Source: Prunella strophiata (lineage: Eukaryota; Chordata; Aves; Passeriformes; Prunellidae). From it: a stretch of 64,000 nucleotides of DNA. Positions 15,433-27,516 of this stretch are shown piece after piece. Within the stretch, counting starts at the first letter, position 1. The number at the start of each line of letters is the position of its first letter. Under the pieces are notes generated by a model, which did no database searches, was not told where the DNA came from, and saw only the letters and a list, made by a program, of their open reading frames with translations. Made by a program: the position numbers and the translations under genes. Location: the NCBI GenBank assembly GCA_036583965.1, contig JAZBQD010000017.1, positions 22,850,385-22,914,384 of the forward strand, in the 5' to 3' direction.

Positions 15433-18400
15433 TTGAATACAATAATTTCCCCCTCCTTTCCTAAAGGATTCAATGCTGGCTTGCTCTCAGACCTAACACA
15501 TGAATCATTGTGGCAAGTCTTAAACACTTAACTAGGTTATTTGTACCATCATGTAAGTGCTTCAGTATAAACTGTTTCCATTGGTGCTAGCAGCAGCAGT
15601 GTCTTATGTCTCACCAGCTAGAAAACAACCAGAATGCTCAGTCAAACTCACTGAATTGTGGAAACAAGCTAGAAATTCTCTAGTTATGATGCTCAACTCT
15701 GACAGCTCTATGTTATCCCCAAAATATGATCCTTAGAGTTTTTTGTAATCCATATTCTCATTTCTGTCTTGGCAGTAAGGCTTTCATCTTTGTCTGGGAC
15801 AGACCTTCCTCTGCAGAATTTGGAAAGGACAGACACAAACCTTTGTACAGTCATCCACTCAGGTGACTTTTCCAATCAATAGCTAACATTAAAATGATAT
15901 TGTGTGTTTTACTCTAAAGCATGTTTTTGAAAGCAACCTCAAAGGATAGTTATTTTGCCAAGTGAACCCACATTTGACATCATTAGCCAAAGCCATGCTA
16001 CACCCAATACTTATTCTGAGTCTTCAAGTCTGTGTTGCACTTAGTCACACAAATCATCTCTGGACAATATTTCTTGGAACTAAACATCTTACATGCCATT
16101 ACTCATTTTTGATGGTCAAAAAGTGAATGCTTTAACAGAACTGAAAGACATTAAAAGCAATAAATACTTGCATGCTAGCAAAAGACAAATATCTCAGGCA
16201 GAAGCAAAAAGTGCTAATCACCTACTTTCTGATACTGTCTTTGTCAAAGAAAGTACAAGCACTTCAATAATTTTCAACTTTGTTGTCTTGGCACTGAAGC
16301 TTCAGGAGAGCTGTTAGTATAAACTTCAAAAGATAGCTGCTTTAGTCTCCCCCAACTTAACGGAGCCAAGCACTCCTGTCAGCAACAGCTGACTGAAAGC
16401 AGTATGGTTACTGCCAGATGCACACAGGGGTTGGTTTTGCAGTGCAGGGGTTAACTAATTCATACCTGCTTCTGCAATCAGCCACAATAAGTTGTGACTC
16501 AACTCTAGTAAGCTAAAGAATGTCATGCAGTTGAGGAGCCAAAGCCAAACTGGACATGAATATATTTAACAAGCAAGCAGAGATCCTGCATGTGCTAGCA
16601 TTCTTACGCATGCATAATCCTATGTGAAAGTCTTCACAGCTTCCTGTAACTTCAAATACACTCAGCATTACATCTCCCTGTTAATAGACTTTTTCCCTCC
16701 CCACGTAGCTCTCTTCAGACGCACAGCATCCATGCTGTTTTTTCTATCCTTGCATCTTGGACAGTCACAGTCTACTCTGCTACAAGACCAGGCACACCCA
16801 CGCTCGCTGCTCCCTCCCAGTACTTATACAATAAGTTCCTCAGTCAAGCCTCACTCCTTTCAGCCTTGAAATCCTGCCACTGATTTTTGGTATAGCTTCT
16901 CAGACCTCTGCACTGTAACATCACTCTATTGAATCCACTTCCTGCAGCTGCCAGTTAGACCATTCTCTTTAAGCCCTGAGTCTCCTGTCCAGCTGCATAA
17001 AATTACTGTATTCTGTAAAAGGAAGCCAGCCTTGGGATGCATTCATCATATGGCCACACACCTGAGGTTTGCTATTGCACAGAACAAAGGGAAAGTGGGA
17101 CAGCATCATAATTACAGCTGGTCATGTATACCATTCACCACTGGTGACATGGTCCTGGCTACAAATCAGGTCATCTCTGCTATCAGCCAAAATTGCTGCA
17201 GGACAGTGAAAAGAGATGCTGGATCCAAAGGTGCTACCCCTTCAAGTTAAAAAATATCAAACTAGTGAGAAGTTCTGAAAGTTTTTCTAGTAAGCTTAAT
17301 TTCCCTGAAGGAAGGAAGACCGTAGCAGGAGCAAAACAAAAATGCAAGCTGCTTGTCCTGTCCAACTGACTTCATTAGGTGTCTTTCATGTTAATGTAAA
17401 AGTGACAAGCTTTTTTATGAAAAACTAAATAATCTCTGTTACCAGAAGGGGAACCTCCCATCACAAGACTATTTGTCATGATTTGAAAGGATCTTACGGC
17501 TTTGTTAAACAGCATTTTCTCCAGGTAGCAGCTCACTGGGGGAAATCTCAGCTAGCATGCTGGTCAATATTGGTTTGTTCTTTGTGGTGGTGGTTTTTTT
17601 TGTTGTTGTTGTTTGGTTGGGTTTTTTTCTTAAATATTTAACTACAACCTCTCTGAGCACACACAAGACCTCATTTTACTTGTATTGTTGTCCAGCAGAA
17701 AAGGGCATGCTACCTTCAACAAACACATTGGTAGCAGGCACCAGCTCCCAAGGGCCAAGAAAGAAGCTCTAATAATGAAAGCCTCTAGTGCCTCAGAGGT
17801 TCCCAGCACCAGGTAGTGCTTCAAAAAGGAGGCTGCTGCTGGCCTCCTTCAGATGGTGCTGAAAGGAGTCTTCTGCTCTCAGCAACATATAATACAGGTC
17901 CACGCTATCTGGCATGTTTGATTAAAGCTTGGTTGTAAACATTATTTTCTACACATATCAAGTCACCCTTGAACTTGCCCAGTCATCGGCTGACTGCCCG
18001 TGGTTACTATGTAATTTAGTGAGATTTTTTAAATACAGAAGCTAGCATAAACAAAGCAAAGGTTCAACTGCCTGAACTCCCTAGCACACGCCACTTCTAA
18101 AATTATCACTTACAGCAATAGCTGCATTTTTTCAGCATTTTCTTTAACTTAAGTAACAAGAGAGGCAGCTAGAATGAAGAGGAAAGCTTTGGCAGCACCA
18201 GCTTTTTAAGTTTATACACCCCATTGGCCTTGGCTATAAAAGGCAGTGTGTCCCATAGTCAAACCCTCTTACAAATTGCACTAGTCACTTATCTCAAGGC
18301 CACTAAAAAGTGACCAATACAGCTCCTTCTGTGCTAGAGCAGAAACTACAGAGGGATCAGTCAAGCACCCTGAAAGTAGACATTCTTCAGAAGCTAGTCT

Positions 18401-18781
18401 GTTTCTGATGAGGTGTGCAGGAAAAACAGGCCACATCTACCTAGCTCTCACTCACAGAAGCTCTTGCAGACAGTGCAAGAATGGGTTTTCCCCTTTGTAT
18501 CAGAGAAGAATACAAACCTGCTTTACTGAAAACCAGAATTAATCCAGAAATACCAGCTGCACTGTGCTTGAATACTCTGGGTGTCACTGACGTTAAAATG
18601 CTGTTATCAGCATGACTATTGAGTCCACACTCTCCATGAATGCATAACCAAAGTTCGCTTCAACTACAGCAGACTATCAAACAGTGCTCGTAGCTAGGAG
18701 GATAGTGGAAGCCTAGCTAACTTAGAGCAGGCTCTTCCTCCAGAGCCAGGTTTGACTTGCCATGTTTAATCTGCTCCTATG

Positions 18782-19720
18782 TGTAACAAAACCTCGACCC
18801 TTACAGCAAAAGTTTGCCCCTTCTGTGCCACCACAAACAGGGAAGGCGGAAGAGATACAAAGCAGAGCAACAATTCCAGGTTGCATTCACACCCCATTCT
18901 CTCGCCAGGACCTGGGTGGTAAGGCGTTTCGCTCCTCTTAAGGAGCTTCCGGCATTCACCGGTTTTGAGCTGCGGTCACAAGTGTTAGTTTGTATCTTCA
19001 TGTATCAGGTCCCAACACTTTTGCCCTCCAGTGCGAGAGGTCTGACACGCCTTTCGTTTATAAAGCGAACTGACTGTAGAAGAGCACACCCCAGAAAACA
19101 AACTCGGCTGTGCGAGAGACTGGAAGGACTGAGGTCTCAAAACAATTTGAGGTGCAGATGTGTGGGGGAAGGGGCAGATCAGGCCTTGCTCTGGTGAGGC
19201 AGTGCACTCCCCCCATCCCTAGAGCCTGTATCCCAGACACAGTGTCTGCCAATCATGGGCACACTGGAGGCAAGGGGAGTTTAAGGCCAAACATGCTGCT
19301 AGCATATGTCTCGACCCTACCTCCTCTTGGAATTTCTACCAGCTGAACGCCACTGGGACCCAGCAGTTAGTAGCTATAAGTGCCCTTTTCAATGTCTTTT
19401 CTGTCTTTTTCTTCTTCTAATTCTCTCCTCTCAGAATTTTTGAGTAACTTGAAATCAAACAGGTTTAGAATTTGCTAAGTTGAACAGGCTAAGTTAATGC
19501 TTTGAGAAGCATTTACTTTGTTTTATGTTGACTGAATGTTGCACTAAACCTTTTGCCATAGTTCTCTGATTTTCTAAAGTTGCCAGTAAAGTATTTCTTG
19601 TTGTTTTGACCTCTTGAGAATATCTGTCTTGGCAATATTTCTCCCGTGTCTAACTCAGAGTACAAGAACAACTGTAAACCCCGTTAAAGACCTTTTTGAG
19701 CGACTTTTTGGGGCCTTACA
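18782..19720 (+). mobile_element. Candidate solo LTR in TXN intron 1
   Basis: A 939-bp segment begins TGTAACAAAACC and ends GGGGCCTTACA, so its termini are inverted copies (TGTAA/TTACA) in the classical TG...CA form. It is flanked by CTATG (18777-18781) and CGATG (19721-19725), a 4-of-5 match to a 5-bp target duplication, as for ERVL-class elements. A variant poly(A) signal AGTAAA (19585-19590) in an AT-rich stretch lies about 135 bp before the end. This fits U3-R-U5 in plus orientation, antisense to TXN. I find no internal retroviral sequence. The boundaries rest on the terminal motifs alone. Confidence 0.55.
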
Positions 19721-20329
19721 CGATGCCCACACAGCATCACTTGCAAATGCTTCAAAATGAGATCAAACTGATACTTGCACCAAATTTCAAGTTCAAAAAG
19801 GTGAGACTAGCCTAACAGGATTTTTCCTGAAATAAAGAGCTTGCTAAGTTTGTACAGAGAATATTTTTTTGAGACTTGGGTTCCTAAGTTACAGCTAACA
19901 AATACTCTATTGTTGTCTATCAACCACATCAGCTGCTGTGCACAAGACCACATGCTATTTCATCACCAGCAGGGTATTCTCCATGTGTTGGTCTAGGCTT
20001 TATTACTATTTTGTATCTATTTTGTATCTCAGAGCCACAGATGTGTTTGTATTCACAGAACCATCCAAACAGTGATGTGCTGCATTAGGGTTGTGAATAT
20101 GTCAGACAGCACCACAAGGGAAATACTTCTTATGCCAGCAACTCCTGCTGTTTAAGTACGGGGAATGGGCTCTAGCAGTTCCCTTCAAGTCAAGAATGGA
20201 TGAACTTTTCCATGATGTCCTGCCCAGAAATGCAACAGAACCTAGGCCAAACTCTAAGAAAGCCACCTGGTCCTCTACACACTGCAGTATCACAGGCAAA
20301 TCGGGACTTCTGCATTAAGGTAATGTATC

Positions 20330-20612
20330 GCAAAAATCAGTTAAGTTGGAAAAGACCTCCGAGATCATCGAGTCCAAGCCATGACCCAACACCACACTGT
20401 CCACCACACCATAGCACTCAGTGCCACGTCCAGTTCTTCTTTAAACATCTAGGGGACGGTGACTCAACCACCTCCCGGCGAAGCCCATTCCAAAGCCTAA
20501 TCACCCTGTCTTTTAAGAAATTCCTCCTAATGGCCAACCTACATCTCCCCTGACTCAGCTTAAGACTCTCCTCCTGTCGCTGTAGTACCCCTGCTATCCG
20601 CTTGAGAAACAA
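20330..20612 (-). mobile_element. CR1 LINE fragment (3' end of RT ORF)
   Basis: The minus strand translates to the C-terminal tail of CR1 ORF2: LKLSQGRCRLAIRRNFLKDR, then RLWNGLRREVVESPSPRCLK. On the plus strand the matching antisense text (GTTGGAAAAGACCTCCGAGATCATCGAG split by point changes) is the familiar CR1 3' region. It is a short 5'-truncated copy without reverse-transcriptase catalytic motifs. It sits in TXN intron 1 about 400 bp from exon 1, in the same orientation as TXN. Confidence 0.85.
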
Positions 20613-21005
20613 AACCTAATCCTTAAGACTTTATGGTGCGATGAGCAACAGCCCGTCATAACGTGAAATTGCATCAGCTCCCCGCTCATCGCGGCTCCCC
20701 GGAGCTCAGATCGCGCAGTTATTTGTCCTCCGCTCCGGCCGAGCCCTCCGCGCGGCTTCCCCCGCTCCCGCCGCATGGGCGAAGCAGGCTCCGCCTGCCC
20801 GGGCGGCACACGGGCTCTCACCCGCCATCTCCCGCAGGCCAAGGCCTCCCGAGAGCCCAGGGCAGCCCGAGCACTGTCCCCCGCCTGCCGAGCTGCCCGG
20901 GCAGCGCTCCCTCCCCGTTCGCCCGCCCGCCGGGCAGTGATGCTCGTCCCGCCGTCCGCCCCTCGCACGGCGAAAGGACATGGCCGCGTCGCCCATCGGA
21001 CTCAC

Positions 21006-21029
21006 CAGGCTGCCTACGATCTTCACCAT
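21006..21029 (-). CDS. TXN: TXN exon 1 with start codon
   Basis: Eight codons on the minus strand encode MVKIVGSL, with ATG at plus 21027-21029 in the context CAACCATGG, a good Kozak site. The donor is GTGAGT. Joined to exon 2 it continues the frame into VEFEEEL, matching the N-terminal strand and helix of vertebrate thioredoxin-1. The whole predicted protein is 105 residues with no internal stop. Confidence 0.95.
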
Positions 21030-21135
21030 GGTTGCGACGGCTGGGAAAGGAGGGTGGGTGGCGTAAAGGCAAGGAACCAAGGGCTTCGTCCCCGCGCTCG
21101 GCTCGGTGTCCGCCCTCGCCTCCCGCCGTCCCAGC
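21030..21135 (-). other. TXN: TXN 5' UTR (estimated)
   Basis: Non-coding sequence lies between the ATG and the start site predicted about 30 bases downstream of the TATA-like element. The length of about 105 bases is an estimate. Confidence 0.5.
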
Positions 21136-21162
21136 GCTTCTCCCGCGCCGCCCCGGCCGCCC

Positions 21163-21169
21163 TTTTATG
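21163..21169 (-). promoter_or_regulatory. TXN: TATA-like element of TXN
   Basis: The minus strand reads GGCATAAAAGG in an otherwise GC-rich promoter, 134 bases upstream of the ATG. This is the right place for a TATA box giving a start near 21135. Confidence 0.55.
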
Positions 21170-21188
21170 CCCAGCGCCGCCCCGCGCC

Positions 21189-21198
21189 GCGCATGCGC
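21189..21198. promoter_or_regulatory. NRF1-type palindrome GCGCATGCGC
   Basis: This is a perfect match to the core binding site of nuclear respiratory factor 1, 20 bases upstream of the TATA-like element. Such sites are common in CpG-island promoters. Binding here is inferred. Confidence 0.5.
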
Positions 21199-21446
21199 GG
21201 GGCCCGCCCCGCCTCCTGGCGCTCCCCGCGCGCCCCCGCCCGGGGCGCCGCTGGGCCGGGGTCCGGGCCCGGGGCCGCGCTCGGGGGCGGCTGAGGAGGC
21301 GCCGAGAGCGCGGCCGCGCCCCGGCCCCGGCCGGCAGGGGAGAGTGCGGCCCTGCCGGCGGGAACCGGCAGCAGCAGCGGAAGAAAGGAAAGCCCAGGAA
21401 GGCTGGAAAAGTGCTGTGTAACGATGAGCAGGAAGTGCTCGGCCTT

Positions 21447-21466
21447 CCCCCCCCCCCCCCCCCCCC
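21447..21466 (+). repeat. C20 homopolymer
   Basis: Twenty consecutive C lie at the upstream edge of the TXN CpG island. A slippage-prone run like this is difficult for sequencing. Confidence 0.9.
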
Positions 21467-21560
21467 GCGTCTCCCCGAGGAGCGGCTCTGCCTGACGCGG
21501 CGTTTTGCTCGCCTTACGAGAAAGGGAGGTGGTGTTGCTCGTAATGCGGGCAGAGTGGGA

Positions 21561-24500
21561 CTGCTGCGAAGCTGGAAGGCGGGAATAAATCACGGGAATA
21601 TTTTTTCTTTTCCCTTTTTTTTCCCTTCGTGTTTTCCTTCCCAGCACCAAAAGCACGGAGCGGCGCCGTTTCTCTGTGGGATGCGGGCCCTTCTGCAGCG
21701 CAGGAGGCTCAGCGACCCGAGCCGTGCTTGCCCGGGGTTAAACACTCACCCTCTCCCCTCGTTCCTCTCATGGAGGGACTCAGCCAGGACCAGAAAGACT
21801 CCTCATGGCAACAACTTAGCCTTCCCATCCGAGGGGACTCTGTGGTGGAACCTTAAGTTCCCATCTATCTTGTTTATTTCTCTGTGGTTTGGAGACATCT
21901 TCTGTTTCACCACATGCTGCACCACTGCCCACCCCACAGTGCAAAACAGGTCGGCCACAGCCCTACTCTCCTTCTGTTGGGCTGGTAGGGTTTAATGTTG
22001 GACTCTGGACGTTGCTGACTCCAGCTCCCACTGCACGGGACACAGGAAAGGTTAGACGTTGGGATATTGGTGCCAGGTGTGTCACGAATGGGCTGTTACT
22101 GCAGGTTTTAGCAGCTGGGTTATCAGCCTGTGAAAGGTTTGCTCTGGGATACAGCTGAGCAGAGGATGGGAAGACTTAGTGCAGGTCCTGGTTAAAAAAA
22201 AAATACACTTTTTTCCTTGAAAAAGAAAAAGAAAACAAAAACAGTTTGCCTTAGATACAGGTACTAACCCATCCCAACAGGATGTGCCCTCATATGTTGC
22301 TTTACTTGTGGTGGAAACTGAGTAAGTAATTTTTTATTTTGGAAGTTTATTAAGTGTTTGGCATACTACAGCAGCAGAACTAGTAAGCTGTTTTCTGGCC
22401 CTATGACTGCATCCCCTTTGCTCAACTTCAGTTGCATCACAGCAGGACACCTCCTGTCTAGGTCCAACCAGACCTGATAGGTTTTGTCTGCTGGAAACAC
22501 TTTGAATGTTACTCTGTCTGCTTCTTCCCCCTCCTGTTAGATGCCATAAGCATCCCCTTTTCTTCTTTGGTAGCATCACTAGAGGGGCCAAGATGCTTGT
22601 GGGTGATAAGCAGCACCGTGAAGGCTTGGTGGTTTCTGCTGGCTTTCATATTTTCTTCCAGCTTCCTCCAGCTGGTCCCTGCTGCCCTTGTGTCCGTGTG
22701 CCCTGTGGCAGACACAGCTGGTACATGTGCCCTGTGCTGCTTTGGTGAGGTGCAGCTGCTGCCAATGGCACAAGAGAAAGCAGGAATTCCTCGTCAGCCA
22801 AGGCACCTTGCTCTACAGCCGGCTGCCTGGCAGGATGAAATGAGAAGCCCAAACTACCTTCAAAGTCCAAATCCTGAATGCCCCAGCTCAGCCGAGCATT
22901 GTGTGCCTCTTGCAGAAGCCAGTGCAAGAGAAGGCACTCTTGTGAGAGAGAACAACCCACCCAGATAATGAATTCTTAGAAACCAACAGCTTTCTAAAGG
23001 CAAGTGTGGGTGGCTAAACCCTTTCCAAGGGACTTTAGGAGGTCTTTAGGAGAGGTGTGCCCCTTCTCAGGAGCCATATGTGGCCACTTGTCTCCTGCTG
23101 TGCTCACAGTCACTTGACTTGACAGGTTTAGGCATACAGCAGTTTGAAGTCCAAAATGTTGCTGTAGGATTGTTGTATGGATGCCTAAAATAACTGGACA
23201 GTAATATAATTTATGTAATCTATGCTTGATTCTTAGACTGCAGAAATTACTATCATGACAGCACATAATAAAGATGGTACAGAGGAACGTGTGTCCTCTA
23301 AATGGGGCAAAAAATCTACACCCCCAGAAACACAGCCTGTTTTTTGTTTTTTTGTTTTTTTTTTTTTTTAACTGGAATGTGTCATTGTTTAGCTCCACAA
23401 TACTGTAGCTGTCCCATGTACACAGTCACTCAACTGTAGAGGCCTCAGCTTCTCATGTGCCCTCACTCCCACCCACCTTCCTCACAACCACCAATGCAAC
23501 ATACTTCTTTCCCCCAGGCTGCCTGAGAGTGGATGTTAAAAATATGCAAGTTGATTGTGGAGAAGTTGAAAATCACGTGAATTTCATGCTTCAGCAGACT
23601 GCTGTATGATGTGTCACACCCAGGAGTCACTGGATAGGATGGTGGCCAATAGATGGCTCTTTGCAAATGTGGGCTGGCAGAGAACCAGGAAGCACGGAAA
23701 GACGCTCAGGAAGGTGTGTTCGCTTGCTTCTGAAAGTCAGAAAATGTGGCCTGAGGAGGGACAGAGTGGAAAAGCAATGTAAGCTTCAAAAATCAGTCCC
23801 TAGATAGTTTCTCTTGCAGAAGGTCTGGAGACATAGACAAATGCCTGAGCCACCCATGCACTGTAAGTATATATTTGTCACAGTCCTTGGTTGTGTGGAA
23901 AACGTGGGAAAGGAAGTCAGAAAGTCTAAATTTAGGTGCCCTCAAGAGAATTCATCAGTACCACTTAGGTGTAGGCCAGTAAAAAGGACTGTATTTTTGG
24001 AGACCTCATACTATGCTACAATCATCACAAACATCCATGTGGGAATTCAATTTGCCTTGTTTTAGTCACCTTTAAAGCTCCCATGATGGAAGGCATCCTC
24101 TGTTTTTTGGGCTTTGCTTGTGTTGATTTCTGTCATGTGTTACATGAGAGCAACATAGACCAGCAGTAGGGAAGAGCTTCACCCACAGCTGGAGGTGTGC
24201 TCAGGGTCAGACCTGCAGTAGGGTTTGGGAGGCTGAGCAAATGACAGTTTCAGTTCTTTCTGAGCTGCTGGGAGAGGTGGGAAGCAGGGTAGGAAAGGTG
24301 GGCAGTGGTAATCCCTGGCAGGATGACCAGTGAGGCAGGTTGTAAATCATGCTGTCTATCTGGATGAATGAGCCAGAGCTGTGACACATGGTCCCAGTGT
24401 GATGCCCCCCGAGCTCCATGTGGCTTTCCAGATATGTTTACCTGTCTGTAGTTTAAAGGCTTTGGAGCCATGAATCTCCTTTCCTGGGCTTGCTTTGTCT

Positions 24501-26461
24501 TTTCTTCTTCGTGTGCCTGTGCATGTTGGTGGATGGAAGAAACTCCATGGAGTGGTGAGACCCAAGGTAGGCTGGAGGTCTGCAGCTGGACATCCTGAGT
24601 GGGGTGTTGCAAAGTGTTAACCAACAGAAAACCTGCCCTTGGCAGGCTTTGGACTCTGGCATACAATAATCACTCGTGTTCCATTTCCTCATAGGCATGC
24701 AATGGAGGGTGAGGAAACATGAAAATAAGAGAGGAAAAAGAAGAGGAAGAACAAAGGATATGGAAAAGGAAAAAAAGAGCAGGAAACTAGATCCAGAAGC
24801 TTGTGATAACTTCTTGCAAGTTAACTTCTCAAAGCTCCCATAAGCTTGTCTAAGGCAAACTCCTGTCTCCTAAAACCACTCTTAAGTCTCCTGACCACTC
24901 AAATGTGTCATTCAGTAACAGGCACAGCTGCAAGCATAATAATACTACAGCCATGGCACAGATGGTCAGTCATGTCCAACATTAAGAAATGGTGCATCCA
25001 GTTGCAGAAATGGGGAAGCTGCTAGAGGCAATAAGTCCAGCCATAGCAGCATCAGATTTTGCCGTAGGAAAGCCAGGTTATTTGCCAGTGTCTTACAATG
25101 AAAATTGAGAGTGTAACACCTGGCCCTGACACTGCAACAGAGCAGCAACCTTTAATTGTACTTTCCCTTTCCTTCCAGCCTGCCCTTCTGGAAGATTTTG
25201 CTTTTGTAACTGATGTATTAAAGATGCAATAAATGTTTAATAATTGGATAGGTGTGCTTGGTGTTGTGCCAGCATAAGTCACAGAGGAAACATGCTTCTT
25301 TCTCTCTCCCAGGCTGATGTACTGCAGATGTAATTGCCCAGTCTTTTGAATGCTTGTGTAGCATGGTGTAGCATGTCTGATTAAAAATGAGAGGAGAAGT
25401 TGAGTAAAATGCAAAAAAAAAAAAATAAAAGGGGGAGTAAAGATCTTGGCCACAGTTCATTTCCCCTTACCAATGGGGGGGGGGGGGGTGATGCTGGTTA
25501 ACAAAGCACTTCTGGGAATCAAGAAAACATCCATGTTGCTTCCCTCACATTCATTTTTGCTTCATTTTTAATAAGTTCTTTGGAGAAAAGAATTTCAAAA
25601 CACTCCAGAGCTGATGAAGCTGCTACTTTTGGGATTTGCATTAGAAGGAGCATGTTTTTCTTTTTTAAAGAGAGCTTCTGTGAGCTCACCTGGTTTTATG
25701 ACATGTTCCAGGTCTCCACAAAGGAAGGTACCCTGAGGAGGTCTGCGAACATGGGAATGCTCATCTGCACTCTCTGGTATCAAGGCACTTCAGGTCTCAT
25801 GTCAAGACAAATACATGTTATGTATTTGCCTTTAGTGCCTCAAACTCAGTCATCTCCTCCATGCTCCCAGCCTCTGTTCTTCCTTGAGTAGCAGAGCAGG
25901 CTGGAGCAAGCAGACCTGCAATTTTTTCTACAAGACATGTTGTGTCTTTTTTTTTTTTTTTTTTTCCTAGAGAACCGCAATTCTTTTTTTGGGGATCCTT
26001 AATTTTCCTAGGGAATGATGCTCAATCTCTCTGTGCCAAACGTCCCCTGCTGCTACTCAGGAGCAAGACTTTGGGGTGCAGGAGGGTATTACAAGGCTCT
26101 TGGCCTTGAGGGCAGCAGTGGACAAAGAGGAAAAGAGAATTTCAAGGCTGTGCAAAAGCATGAAGCTGAAATTTAGCACTTTGTGGTTGCTGAGCTTGTG
26201 CTGGGTATCTGCAGAATGGGAGACCAGGAAAATCCTGGAGAGGAGATGAGATATTCTTGCTTTTTTGGGACATTTGCATTTTCATAACATTTTTTCTGGG
26301 GGACAGCATCTGCTGATTTGGCCTGATAATAGGCAAACGCTGGTGTTTCAGGACATGTGGAGGTATACATGTGAAGATGTCTTTGAGGAAGTAGGCCATG
26401 CAGAATAAATGTGTATGTGGTGTCTACATAGAAGACAAAATGGTTGGTGTGTGTTTTGCTT
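21561..26461. other. Intergenic, no recognisable genes
   Basis: This is gene-free sequence upstream of TXN. It holds simple runs: T-rich 23338-23369, G14 at 25475-25488 and T19 at 25947-25965. Overlapping short ORFs in several frames around 22.5-22.9 kb and 24.2-24.7 kb have no recognisable domain or splice context. Confidence 0.7.
25475..25488 (+). repeat. G14 homopolymer
   Basis: Fourteen consecutive G, a simple-sequence run in intergenic DNA. Confidence 0.85.
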
Positions 26462-26466
26462 CCAGG

Positions 26467-27516
26467 TGTGGTGGGTTGACCTTGGCTGGCCGCCAAAGCT
26501 ACTCTATCACTCCCCCTTCTGAACTGCAGAGGGGAGAGAAATTACAGCAAAAGTCTTGTGGGTTGAGTTGAGGACAGACTGCTAGTACTGTCATAGGCAA
26601 AATAGCCTCAGCTTTGGGAAATTATTGTATTGTTAGTTAAAATCACAAATAGGATAATGAGAAATAGGAGCAAACCTTTAAAACATCTTTCCCTATCCCT
26701 CCCTTCTTTCTGGTACAACTTCACTGCTCATTTTCTTTACCTCCTAGCCCTCAGTGACAGAGGAGGATGGGGAATGGGAGCTGCAGTCAGTTCCTCACAC
26801 ATTCTCTCTACCACTCCTTCCTCTGCAGGGCAGCACGCATACTCCCCCCCTGCTCTGCTGTGGGGTGCCTCCCATGGCAGACTGTCCTTCATGAGTTTCT
26901 TCAGTGTGGATTCTTCCCATGGGCAGCAGTTCTTCCTAAACTGCTCCAGTGTTGATCCCTTTTTTGGGATGCCATTCATTAGGCACGGACTGCTCCAACC
27001 AGGGTCCCCTGAAGGGGGTCAGAAGTCCTGCCAACAAACCTGTGCCAGTACAGGCTCCTCTCTCCATGGCTCCACAGGTTCTTCCAGAAGCCTGTTCCAG
27101 AATGAGCTTCCCACAGGGTCTCAGCCTCCCCTGGGCATCCTGTTGCTCTGGGCATGAAGTCCTCCACAGACTGCTGGTCCTGTAGCTTCTGCTCCACCAT
27201 GAACTCCCATGGGCTGCCGTGGCAGAGACTGCCACGTTGTGGTCTTCACCAAAGACTTCAGAGGGGCCTCTGCTCTGGCACCTGAAGCACCTCCTCCCCC
27301 TTCTCCTTCACTGACCTTGGTGTTTTTTTAGATCTCTTACCCCAGATGTGCTAGCACCTTTGCTGACAGGCTCACATCTGCCCAGTGGTAGGTCCATCTT
27401 GGAGCCAGCTGGCATTGGCTCCATTGGGCATGGGGGCAGCTTCTAGCAGCTTCTCACAAAAGCAATCCCTGCAGGCCCCCTATTACCAAAACTTTTCATA
27501 ACATAATTCCCATTCA
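26467..27516 (-). mobile_element. Solo LTR, ERVL-type passerine family (copy A, complete)
   Basis: A 1050-bp element is bounded on the plus strand by TGTGGTGGG... and ...CCCATTCA and flanked by perfect 5-bp direct repeats CCAGG (26462-26466 and 27517-27521). A 5-bp duplication fits ERVL-class integration. It is a diverged copy of an LTR family I recognise as very common in passerines, with repeated phrases such as CAGGTTCTTCCAGAAGCC and CTTCTCACAAAAGC. The sense strand is the minus strand: intact relatives at 28963 and 32689 have AATAAA on that strand about 175 bp before the same terminus. No internal genes remain. Confidence 0.8.

Larger units (their letters stand above)
15408..21005 (-). 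other. TXN: TXN intron 1
   Basis: This 5.6-kb intron has donor GTGAGT next to exon 1 and acceptor TTTGTAG. It contains a candidate 939-bp LTR (18782-19720) and a CR1 fragment (20330-20612), listed separately. Its 5' end lies in the promoter CpG island. The part from 15433 to 18781 shows no recognisable element. Confidence 0.85.
20640..21560. promoter_or_regulatory. TXN: CpG island at TXN promoter
   Basis: The sequence is very GC- and CpG-rich around TXN exon 1, in sharp contrast to the AT-richer flanks. It holds SP1-type GC boxes (GGGGCGGG on the minus strand, plus 21203-21210; GGGGGCGG at 21283-21290). It also holds an NRF1-type palindrome and a TATA-like element, listed separately. Long ORFs here on both strands (up to 406 codons) arise from the lack of AT-rich stops and are not regarded as genes. 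Confidence 0.85.

Noticed and set aside
20663..21995. Long ORFs (252 and 406 codons on +, 163 codons on -) around TXN exon 1
   Set aside because: The CpG-rich composition removes AT-rich stop codons. The translated text is low-complexity Pro/Arg/Ala without domains and crosses the known TXN exon and promoter.
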